DNA of 64,000 bases, from the NCBI RefSeq assembly GCF_015711645.1, contig NZ_JABTEX010000003.1, positions 992,001-1,056,000 of the forward strand, read 5' to 3'. Shown here one piece after another: positions 8,713 to 15,824 of the stretch. The stretch's first letter is position 1. Each line of letters starts with the position of its first letter. The DNA comes from Planomonospora sp. ID82291. GTDB lineage: Bacteria; Actinomycetota; Actinomycetes; Streptosporangiales; Streptosporangiaceae. Under the pieces are notes generated by a model that ran no database searches, was not told the DNA's origin, and saw only the letters and a list, made by a program, of their open reading frames with translations. Made by a program: the position numbers and the translations under genes.

Positions 8713-9473
8713 TCGGACCTGCCCTTGCGGGCGCGCCGCACCAGCAGGTCGCGCAGCTCACGGGTGTGGCGACGGCTGACCGGGATCTCGGTCTCGCCGA
8801 TGCGGACCACGCAGCGGCCCGAGTCGATGTGCAGCTCGTCGATGTGCTTGACCGCGACCAGGTGGCTGCGGTGCACCCGGACGAACCCGGCCGAGGCCCA
8901 GCGCTCCTCCAGCGTGGCCAGCGGGATGCGGACCAGATGGCTGCCGCCGGCGGTGTGCAGACGGGCGTAGTCGCCCTGCGCCTCCACGTAGCGGACGTCG
9001 GTGCTGGAGACGAACCGGGTCACGCCGCCGAGCTCCACCGGGATCGTCTGCGGGTCGGCGCGGCCCCCGCCGCCGTCGCCGTCCGGTAGCTCCGCCGAGA
9101 CGCAGACCCGCCGGATGGCCTCGGCCAGCCGTTCCGGGCGGACCGGCTTGAGCAGGTAGTCCTCCGCCTTGATCTCGAAGGCGTCCACCGCGTGCTCCTC
9201 GTAGGCGGTCACGAAGACCACCCGGGGCGGGTTCGCGAACTGCGAGAGCAGCCGGCCGAGCACCACCCCGTCCAGGCCGCGCATCCGGATGTCGAGGAAG
9301 ACCGCGTCGATCGGCCGCCCGTCGGCGATGGCGCGGTCCAGGACGCGCAGCGCCGCGGCCCCGTCCCGGGCCAGGGACACCTGGTCGATACGGGGGTCGT
9401 CGCGCAGCAGGTAGGCCAGGTCCTCGAGCGCGGGAAGCTCGTCGTCCACCGCCAGAACGCGCAGGCCGGTCAC
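8709..9473 (-). CDS. LytTR family response regulator
   Basis: 254 residues from GTG 9473, chosen because GGAGG lies 7 bases upstream; an in-frame ATG at 9533 has none. A receiver domain (about residues 3-118) has VDDE, the phospho-acceptor in VFLDIRM, TAY and the KPV lysine. A LytTR DNA-binding domain follows (about residues 150-250: RFVSSTDVRYVEAQGDYARL, RVHRSHLVAVKHI). It would be phosphorylated by the LytS-type kinase encoded 122 bases upstream. LytS/LytTR pairs beside carboxylate transporters (YpdAB, BtsSR, CstA-type loci) sense pyruvate or related acids. Confidence 0.92.
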   Translation of the reverse strand: MTGLRVLAVDDELPALEDLAYLLRDDPRIDQVSLARDGAAALRVLDRAIADGRPIDAVFLDIRMRGLDGVVLGRLLSQFANPPRVVFVTAYEEHAVDAFEIKAEDYLLKPVRPERLAEAIRRVCVSAELPDGDGGGGRADPQTIPVELGGVTRFVSSTDVRYVEAQGDYARLHTAGGSHLVRIPLATLEERWASAGFVRVHRSHLVAVKHIDELHIDSGRCVVRIGETEIPVSRRHTRELRDLLVRRARKGRSE

Positions 9474-9514
9474 GCTCGCTCCTCCGGGTCGTACGTCAGG
9501 GGAATCCCTAGAGG

Positions 9515-9540
9515 GTGATGAATCAGACATCACGTGTCAA
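9515..9540 (-). promoter_or_regulatory. candidate promoter/operator of the response regulator
   Basis: On the minus strand a TTGACA (9535-9540) is followed directly by an inverted repeat GTGATG-N7-CATCAC (9515-9533). No good -10 hexamer is seen at 17-18 bases. The pair suggests a separate, regulated promoter for the regulator-DUF485-symporter genes. Confidence 0.35.
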
Positions 9541-9595
9541 CCGTATCCGGCCTGCTCAGCGTGCGGAGCGGCTCTCTGTGGAGATGCGGCGTCGA

Positions 9596-10792
9596 TCAGT
9601 CGGCGGACACTCCGGGATGGTACTTGGGCAGGCGGACGCTCACCTTCGTTCCGGCGCCCCGGCCGGTCTCCACCACCAGGCCGTACTCGTCGCCGTAGAC
9701 CTGGCGCAGCCGCTCGTCCACGTTGGCCAGGCCCACCCCCCCGGTCCCCGACCGCGCGTCGGCGTCGCCGGCCAGGATGCCGCGGAGCCGGTCGGGGTCC
9801 ATGCCGACCCCGTCGTCCTCGACGCTGATCCGGCACTCGGCCCCCGCGTCCTCGGCGAGGATCGAGATCCGCCCCGCCCCGGGCTTGCTCTCCAGGCCGT
9901 GCCGTACGGCGTTCTCCACCAGGGGCTGCAGGCACAGGAACGGCACCGCCACCGCGAGCACCTCGGGCGCGATCCGGAGCGTGACCCGGAGCTGGTCGCC
10001 GAAGCGGGCGCGCTCCAGGGTCAGGTAGCGGTCGATGGAGCGCAGCTCCTCGGCGAGCGTGGTGAACTCCCCGTGCCGGCGGAAGGAGTAGCGGGTGAAG
10101 TCGGCGAACTCCAGCAGCAGCTCCCGGGACCGGTCGGGGTCGGAGCGGACGAAGCTCGCGATCGTGGTCAGCGAGTTGTAGATGAAGTGCGGGGAGATCT
10201 GCGCGCGCAGCGCCCGGACCTCGGCCTCCATCAGCCGGGTCCGGGAGCGGTCGAGCTCGGCCAGCTCCAGCTGCGAGTTCACCCAGTTCGCCACCTCGTG
10301 GGCGGCGCGGACCAGGCCCGCGGAGGCGTGGCCGCCGTAGGCGGCCAGCGAGCCCACCACCCGGCCGTCGGTGGTGAGCGGCACCACGACGGCGAACCGG
10401 ATCGGGCACTCGGGCAGATCGCAGGAGACGACCTCCGGGCCCAGGACCTGGGTCCGGCCGTCGGCCAGGGTCTTGCCGGCGTGCTCGAAGGCCTCGCGGG
10501 CGTGGTGGTCGCCCTCGCCGTCGTAGACCAGCAGCCGCTGCTCGTCGGCGATCGCCAGCGCCGGTGAGCCGAGCAGCGCGCGCAGGTGCCGGCAGGCCTT
10601 CTGCGCGCCCGCCTCGGTCAGCCCGGCCCGCAGCGGCGGAGCGGCGAGCGAGGCGGTGTGCAGGGTCTCGAAGGTGGCCCGCTCGGCGGGACTGCTGCCC
10701 AGCTCCCGCCGTCCGCGCAGCACCCGCCAGAGCACCAGGGCGGGCACGCCGACCAGGGCGACGACCAGCAGCACGGCCACGACGGGTTCCAC
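9596..10792 (-). CDS. LytS-type sensor histidine kinase with GAF-like sensor
   Basis: 398 residues from GTG 10792, where the single N-terminal transmembrane helix begins; the longer frame upstream is basic low-complexity sequence. A GAF-like sensor region (about residues 40-175) contains a CDLPECPIRFAVVVPL segment. The LytS-type phosphorylation segment follows (ALRAQISPHFIYNSLTTIAS, His near residue 215), then a HATPase domain (LVENAVRHGLE, VEDDGVGMDPD, GTGGVGLANVDERL). It would phosphorylate the LytTR regulator. No 5TM-LYT domain is present, so sensing is probably cytoplasmic. Confidence 0.9.
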   Translation of the reverse strand: MEPVVAVLLVVALVGVPALVLWRVLRGRRELGSSPAERATFETLHTASLAAPPLRAGLTEAGAQKACRHLRALLGSPALAIADEQRLLVYDGEGDHHAREAFEHAGKTLADGRTQVLGPEVVSCDLPECPIRFAVVVPLTTDGRVVGSLAAYGGHASAGLVRAAHEVANWVNSQLELAELDRSRTRLMEAEVRALRAQISPHFIYNSLTTIASFVRSDPDRSRELLLEFADFTRYSFRRHGEFTTLAEELRSIDRYLTLERARFGDQLRVTLRIAPEVLAVAVPFLCLQPLVENAVRHGLESKPGAGRISILAEDAGAECRISVEDDGVGMDPDRLRGILAGDADARSGTGGVGLANVDERLRQVYGDEYGLVVETGRGAGTKVSVRLPKYHPGVSAD

Positions 10793-10869
10793 GCCCCGGA
10801 CCCTATCCGCCCCGGGCGTCCTCCGGCGACGCCGTACCGGTGACCCGGCGGGGCGGCCTCGGCACCACG

Positions 10870-10906
10870 GCGGGGCCGCGCCCCGGAGTCCGGGACGCGG
10901 CCCCGC
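10870..10906 (-). terminator. terminator of the MMPL operon
   Basis: A long hairpin: GCGGGGCCGCG (10870-10880) pairs with CGCGGCCCCGC (10896-10906), and the intervening CCCGGAGTCCGGG is itself self-complementary. It lies 114 bases after the MMPL stop. Confidence 0.75.
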
Positions 10907-10912
10907 AGGAGG

Positions 10913-11011
10913 GTCACTCGGTCGCGCGGGAGGGCCGTACGGCCGGCGCCGCCCGCGCGGTCCCGTCCCGGACGTCACCGGTCACGCGGTCGCGCGAGAG
11001 GGCCGTACGGC
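10913..11011. repeat. two imperfect 31-bp direct repeats downstream of the MMPL gene
   Basis: Copies at 10913-10943 and 10981-11011 share GTCAC-CGGTCGCGCG-GAGGGCCGTACGGCCG with two mismatches and are 68 bp apart. A third, partial CGCGGGTCA abuts the MMPL stop codon. The unit contains the palindrome GGCCGTACGGCC. Confidence 0.7.
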
Positions 11012-11019
11012 CGCGCGGG

Positions 11020-13293
11020 TCAGACGCCCGCGGTGACCTTCGGCGCCTCCCGGTCGAGGTGGGCGCGGAGCTGCTCGCCCTCGATGTCGACGTTGGGCAG
11101 GACGCGGTCCAGCCGGCGGGGCAGCCACCAGGCGCTGTCGCCGAGCAGGGACATCACGGCCGGCACGATCGTCATCCGGACGACGAAGGCGTCGACGGCG
11201 ACGCCGAGGGCCAGGGCGAAGCCCATCGACTTGATGATCGGGTCGTCCATGAGCACGAAGCCGCCGAAGACGGCGATCATGATCAGCGCGGCGGCGGTGA
11301 CCACGCGCCCGCCGTGGCCCATGCCGTTGACGGTGGCCTGCCGGGCGGTGTCGCCGTGCACGAAGTCCTCCCGCATCCGGGAGACCAGGAAGACCTGGTA
11401 GTCCATGGCGAGGCCGAACAGGATGCCGATGAGCAGGATCGGCAGGAAGCTGACCAGCGGACCGGCCCGGTCCAGGCCGACCAGGTCCGCCAGGTGGCCC
11501 TCCTGGAAGATGGCGACGGTGATGCCGAAGGTGGCGCCGACGGTGAGCAGGAAGCCGAGGGCCGCCTTGACCGGCACCAGCACCGAGCGGAAGACCAGCA
11601 TCAGCAGCAGGACGGACAGGCCCACGACGAGCAGCAGGTAGACGGGGAGCGCGTCCGAGAGCTTCTCGGAGACGTCGATGCCGACCGCGGTGACGCCGGT
11701 CAGCGCGACCTTCGCGCCGGAGACGCCGGCGACCCGCTTGCGGATCTCGTGGACCATCGTCTCGGTGGCCGCGTCGGTCGGACCGGTCTTGGGGATCACG
11801 GTCAGCAGCGCGGTGGTGCCCTGGGCGCTGAACCCCTGCGGGGCGGCGGCGAGGACTCCGGGCGTGCCCTGGATCAGGGTGGCGGCCTGCACCGCGGCCT
11901 GCTGCGCGGCCGGCGCGGAGTCGGCCGTGACGACGGCGACCAGCCGGCCGTTGAAGCCGGGGCCGAAGCCCTCGCTGACCAGGTCGTAGGCCTGGCGCGC
12001 GGAGGAGCCGGCCGGCGCGGAGCCGGCGTCGGGCAGCGCCAGGCGCATGCCCGCCGCGGGGACGGTCAGCGCGCCCAGGACGACCACGCCGGCCAGGATG
12101 AACGGCAGGCGGTGGTGGGTGACGAAGTACCCCCAGCGGAAGGCGAAGGGGTGCCGCCCGCCGTCCGCGCCGCCATCCTCACCGCCGTCGCCGCCGTCCG
12201 CGCCGCCGTCCTCACCGCCGTCGCCGCCGCCGTCGCCGCCGTCGCCGCCGTCCGCGCCGCCGCCGGTCTCCGGCGCGGCGGCGCGGTGCCTGCGGGGCAG
12301 GATGCGGCGGCCGGCGAAGCCGAGCAGCGCGGGCTGCAGGGTGATCGCCACCAGTACGGCGACGGCGACGGTGCCGGCGGCGGCCAGGCCCATCACGGTC
12401 AGGAACGGGATGCCGACCACGGCCAGGCCCGCGAGCGCGATGACCACCGTGGCGCCGGCGAAGACGACGGCCGAGCCGGCGGTGCCGACGGCGCGCGCGG
12501 CGGCCTCCTCGGGCTCCAGCCCGTCCACCAGGTTCTGCCGGTGCCGGGAGGTGATGAACAGCGAGTAGTCGATGCCGACGGCCAGACCGAGCATGAGGGC
12601 CAGGACCGGGGCGGTGCTGGTCAGCTCGATCGCGCTGCTGAGGGCGAACAGCCCGGCCATGCCGGCGCCGACGCCGATGAGCGCGTTGAGCATGGTCATC
12701 CCGGCGGCCACCAGGGAGCCGAAGGTGATGATGAGGACGACGGCCGCGACGGCGACGCCGAGGGCCTCGGTCGAGCCGATCTCCGGCTCGGCGGAGGTGA
12801 CCTCACCGCCGGCCTCCACCTGCAGGCCGGTGCCCCGGGCGGCGGCCCCCACCTCCGCGTACGCCTCGCGCTGGGCGTCGGTGACCTCGTCGCCGCGGGC
12901 GGCGAACTGCACCTGGATCAGGGCGTACCGGCCGTCCGGCGAGACCGCCTTGGTCTGGAACGGGTCGAGGGCGGCCAGCACGCCGGGCAGCGCCGAGGCC
13001 TCCTTGACCAGGGCCTGGACGGTCGCGCCGTCCTGTCCGGAGGTCAGCTGCCGCCCCTGGGGCGCCGCGACCACGATGGTGCCGGTCGCCCCGGAGGCCT
13101 GCGGGAACTGCTCGGCCAGGGTGTCGAGCGCGCGCTGCGACTCGGTCCCGGGCATCGTGAAGTTGCCGGCCGTCGGGCCCATGAAGGCGACCGCGGCGCC
13201 GCCGAGGGCGGCCAGTACGGCGAGCCACAGGGCGAGGACCGTCCGCCGGTGGCGGAACGAGGCTCGGCCGAGCCGGTAGAGCAGGGTGGCCAT
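11020..13293 (-). CDS. MMPL family (RND superfamily) transporter
   Basis: 757 residues from ATG 13293, with AAGGA 6 bases upstream. Two repeats of one helix, a periplasmic loop and five helices are seen. The MMPL motifs AVGIDYSLFITSRHRQ and AMDYQVFLVSRMRED carry the Asp-Tyr pairs used for proton coupling. A striking Asp-Gly-Gly linker of about 38 residues (encoded by 12163-12276) joins the two halves in the cytoplasm. Family members export lipids or lipid-like antibiotics. It lies downstream of its probable TetR repressor on the same strand. Confidence 0.92.
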   Translation of the reverse strand: MATLLYRLGRASFRHRRTVLALWLAVLAALGGAAVAFMGPTAGNFTMPGTESQRALDTLAEQFPQASGATGTIVVAAPQGRQLTSGQDGATVQALVKEASALPGVLAALDPFQTKAVSPDGRYALIQVQFAARGDEVTDAQREAYAEVGAAARGTGLQVEAGGEVTSAEPEIGSTEALGVAVAAVVLIITFGSLVAAGMTMLNALIGVGAGMAGLFALSSAIELTSTAPVLALMLGLAVGIDYSLFITSRHRQNLVDGLEPEEAAARAVGTAGSAVVFAGATVVIALAGLAVVGIPFLTVMGLAAAGTVAVAVLVAITLQPALLGFAGRRILPRRHRAAAPETGGGADGGDGGDGGGDGGEDGGADGGDGGEDGGADGGRHPFAFRWGYFVTHHRLPFILAGVVVLGALTVPAAGMRLALPDAGSAPAGSSARQAYDLVSEGFGPGFNGRLVAVVTADSAPAAQQAAVQAATLIQGTPGVLAAAPQGFSAQGTTALLTVIPKTGPTDAATETMVHEIRKRVAGVSGAKVALTGVTAVGIDVSEKLSDALPVYLLLVVGLSVLLLMLVFRSVLVPVKAALGFLLTVGATFGITVAIFQEGHLADLVGLDRAGPLVSFLPILLIGILFGLAMDYQVFLVSRMREDFVHGDTARQATVNGMGHGGRVVTAAALIMIAVFGGFVLMDDPIIKSMGFALALGVAVDAFVVRMTIVPAVMSLLGDSAWWLPRRLDRVLPNVDIEGEQLRAHLDREAPKVTAGV

Positions 13294-13345
13294 GAAGCAT
13301 CCTTGTCGGAAATATCGGGAAGAACGAGAGAGTGATCGGGGTGCC

Positions 13346-13429
13346 GTCAGGCACCGGCGGGGTCGAAGGCGCCGCAGGACGCCGCTGGGGTCGAGGGCGC
13401 CGTCAGACGCCGCTGGGGTCGAGGGCGCG
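13346..13429. repeat. 28-bp unit in three tandem copies spanning the tetR stop codon
   Basis: Units at 13346-13373, 13374-13401 and 13402-13429 share GACGCCGCTGGGGTCGAGGG; the first copy is the most diverged. The last copy encodes the C-terminal LDPSGV and stop of the TetR protein, so the other two are untranslated copies of the gene's 3' end. Confidence 0.85.
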
Positions 13430-13954
13430 CGCCGCGCCGCGGACCAGGGCGGAGCGGAGTTCGGCGTCACCGATCCCGCACGGCTCCATGCAGACGACCG
13501 GGACGCCGCCGAGCACCATCAGCGCCGCGGCGCGGGCCGCGGGCGCCGGCGAACGGCCGGCGAGGGCGTCCAGGAGCCGGTCCTTCATCTCCTGCACCCC
13601 GGCGAAGGCCGGGCGCTGGAGCAGGTCGGGCAGGTCGCCGTACAGGACGGTGACCTCCCGCCGGAAGCGCATCACGAGGTCCACGAACCCCTCGACGGCC
13701 GCGAGCCGCACGGCCCCGTCGTCGAGGGCCGCCAGCCGCGCCTCGAGCTCCTCGAAGGCCCCGACCGCGGGCGCCAGCAGCTCGGTGAGGATCGCGTCCT
13801 TGCCGTCGAAGTGGTACAGCAGGGCGGCCTTGGAGCAGCCGACCGCCCCGGCGATGTCCTGGAGCGAGGTGCCCTTGAAGCCGGTCGCGGCGAAGAGCCG
13901 GGACGCCGCGTCCAGGATCTCCTCACGGGTGCCCGAGCGGGCGCTGCGAGACAT
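13403..13954 (-). CDS. TetR/AcrR family regulator of the MMPL gene
   Basis: 183 residues with a TetR helix-turn-helix at about residues 10-55 (EEILDAASRLFAATGFKGTS, then KAALLYHFDGKDAIL) and a helical effector domain. It is followed 109 bases later by the MMPL gene on the same strand and preceded by a perfect inverted repeat 29 bases ahead of its start. Autorepression and joint control of the exporter is the simplest reading. The C-terminus lies inside a tandem repeat. Confidence 0.9.
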   Translation of the reverse strand: MSRSARSGTREEILDAASRLFAATGFKGTSLQDIAGAVGCSKAALLYHFDGKDAILTELLAPAVGAFEELEARLAALDDGAVRLAAVEGFVDLVMRFRREVTVLYGDLPDLLQRPAFAGVQEMKDRLLDALAGRSPAPAARAAALMVLGGVPVVCMEPCGIGDAELRSALVRGAARALDPSGV

Positions 13955-13982
13955 CGGTGATCCACCTCCTCCTCAAGAATGC

Positions 13983-14017
13983 CTGTCCGATCGGTCAGTT
14001 CCTGACCGATCGGACAG
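13983..14017. promoter_or_regulatory. TetR operator: perfect 16-bp inverted repeat
   Basis: CTGTCCGATCGGTCAG, three bases (TTC), then its exact reverse complement. Each arm also holds the palindrome CCGATCGG, so two overlapping dimers could bind. It sits 29 bases upstream of the tetR start and 52 bases from the acyl-CoA dehydrogenase stop. Confidence 0.85.
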
Positions 14018-14068
14018 TTTTCGGGAGTGGTTTATCTCACATTTCGTCCCGCCGGGTCCCCGCCCGGG

Positions 14069-15229
14069 TCACCAGCCGACCACCGCGTCCCCCGCGACGA
14101 GGGAGCGGGCGATGACCATCCGCTGGACGTCGTTGGTGCCCTCGCCGATGGCCATGAGCGGCGCGTCGCGGTAGAGGCGCTCGACGACGAACTCCTGGGA
14201 GTAGCCGTAGCCGCCGTGCACCCGCATGGCCTCCATGGTCGTGCGGAGCGCGACCTCCGAGGCGAAGTACTTGGCCATCGCGGCCTCGGCGGTCACCGCG
14301 CCGCCCTCCGAGCGGACCGCCGCCCAGTAGGTGAGCAGCCGGGCGGCCTGGATCTCGGTGGCCATGTCGGCGAGCTTGAGCTGGACGGCCTGGAAGTCGG
14401 AGATGGGCCTGCCGAAGGCGTGGCGCTCGCGGGAGTAGGCCAGCGCGGCGTCGTAGGCGCACTGGGAGACGCCGACCGCGCGGGCGGCGATGTTGATCCG
14501 GCCGAGCTCCAGCGCCGACAGGGCCTGCTGCATGCCCCGGCCCTCCACCCCGCCGAGCAGCGCCGACGCCGGGACGCGCACGTCGTCGAGGACGACCTCG
14601 CAGGTCTCGGTGCCCCGGTAGCCGAGCTTGGGCAGGTCGCGCCCGACGGTGTAGCCGGGGGTGCCGGCCTCGACGAGGATCAGGGACATGCCGCGGTGGG
14701 CGGGCTCGGTGACCGAGGTCTTGACCAGGACGGGCATCGGGTCGGCGTGCCGGGCGTTGGTGATCCACGTCTTGACGCCGTTGATCACGTAGTGGTCGCC
14801 GTCGCGGACCGCGCGGGTGCGGATGCCCTGCAGGTCCGTGCCCGCCCCCGGCTCGGTCAGCGCGATCCCGGTACGGCGGGCGCCGGCGGCCAGGTCCGGC
14901 AGGTAGGCCTTCCGCTGCTCCTCGGTCCCGTACCGGGCGATCATCCACGCGGACAGGGAGTGCGAGCCGAGCACCCCGGCCACGCCCATCCAGCCGCGGG
15001 CGATCTCCTCGAAGACCAGGGCGAACGAGACCCGGTCCAGCGCCAGCCCGCCGTACTCCTCGGGGACGGTGACGCCGAACAGCCCCAGCTCCCGGAACCG
15101 TTCGACGATCTCGGCCGGGTAGCGGCCGGTGCGCTCCCACTCCGGGGCGACCGGCGTGATCTCGGAGTCGACGAACTCCCGCAGGGTCCGCTGGAACAGC
15201 CGCTGCTCGTCGTTCAGCTCGAAGTCCAC
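14069..15229 (-). CDS. acyl-CoA dehydrogenase
   Basis: 386 residues from GTG 15229 (AAAGGA about 10 bases ahead). The FAD and substrate segments GIALTEPGAGTDLQGIRT and YVINGVKTWITNARHAD are visible, as are RHAFGRPISDFQAVQLKLADM and the catalytic Glu in LMAIGEGTNDVQR. Length is typical. It oxidises an acyl-CoA at C2-C3 and passes electrons to ETF. The MaoC hydratase gene directly upstream could act on the enoyl-CoA product, so the pair looks like a short beta-oxidation or branched-chain acid module. Confidence 0.92.
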   Translation of the reverse strand: MDFELNDEQRLFQRTLREFVDSEITPVAPEWERTGRYPAEIVERFRELGLFGVTVPEEYGGLALDRVSFALVFEEIARGWMGVAGVLGSHSLSAWMIARYGTEEQRKAYLPDLAAGARRTGIALTEPGAGTDLQGIRTRAVRDGDHYVINGVKTWITNARHADPMPVLVKTSVTEPAHRGMSLILVEAGTPGYTVGRDLPKLGYRGTETCEVVLDDVRVPASALLGGVEGRGMQQALSALELGRINIAARAVGVSQCAYDAALAYSRERHAFGRPISDFQAVQLKLADMATEIQAARLLTYWAAVRSEGGAVTAEAAMAKYFASEVALRTTMEAMRVHGGYGYSQEFVVERLYRDAPLMAIGEGTNDVQRMVIARSLVAGDAVVGW

Positions 15230-15275
15230 CCCTGGAAGGTCCTTTCGGTCGTGGCGCGGAAGCCGGGCGCGGTCC

Positions 15276-15794
15276 TCAGATCGTCATCGGACCGGTCCTG
15301 GCCTCGGGGAAGTGGTCCTTGTCGTGGGGCGCGTCGCGCTTGTAGACCATCACGCTCCGCCGCCAGGACATGATCTCCTCGCCGTCCTGGTTGAGGCCGC
15401 GGGTGCGGCAGGCGACGATCCCGGCGTAGGGCCGCGACGCCGACTCCCGCGTCTCCAGCACGATCGACTCGGCGTAGACCGTGTCGCCGACGAACACCGG
15501 GTGGGTCAGCCGGATCTCGTCCCAGCCGAGGTTCATCGACGCGTTCTGGCTGACGTCGATGACCGACAGGCCCAGCACGACGGCCACGGTCAGCCCGGAG
15601 TTGACGATGATCCGGCCGACCGGGGCCCGCTCGGCGAAGCGGACGTTGAAGTGGTTCTGGTTGGTGTTCATCGTCAGCAGGGTGAACCAGGTGTTGTCGG
15701 CCTCGCTGATCGTGCGGCCCAGCGGGTGGCGGTAGACGTCGCCGACGACGAAGTCCTCGTAGTACCGGCCGAGGCCGGGTCCGTGCACGGTCAC
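15276..15794 (-). CDS. MaoC family dehydratase
   Basis: 172 residues with the hot-dog fold and MaoC signature: YYEDFVVGDVYRHPLGRTIS, then the active-site DNTWFTLLTMNTNQNHFN, where Asp and His are expected for hydration, and a GSGL-like NSGLTVAVVLGLSV. It most resembles the mesaconyl/beta-methylmalyl-CoA dehydratase-like branch, but substrate is not certain. It sits 46 bases upstream of the acyl-CoA dehydrogenase on the same strand, probably one operon. Confidence 0.88.
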   Translation of the reverse strand: MTVHGPGLGRYYEDFVVGDVYRHPLGRTISEADNTWFTLLTMNTNQNHFNVRFAERAPVGRIIVNSGLTVAVVLGLSVIDVSQNASMNLGWDEIRLTHPVFVGDTVYAESIVLETRESASRPYAGIVACRTRGLNQDGEEIMSWRRSVMVYKRDAPHDKDHFPEARTGPMTI

Positions 15795-15824
15795 GCGCTC
15801 TCCCTGGGTCGCGGGACCTCGACG

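Noticed and set aside
6180-9089. 969-codon open frame on the plus strand over the symporter genes
   Set aside because: It is antisense to two well-matched membrane protein genes and rich in Arg, Gly, His and Gln, as expected of shadow frames in GC-rich DNA.
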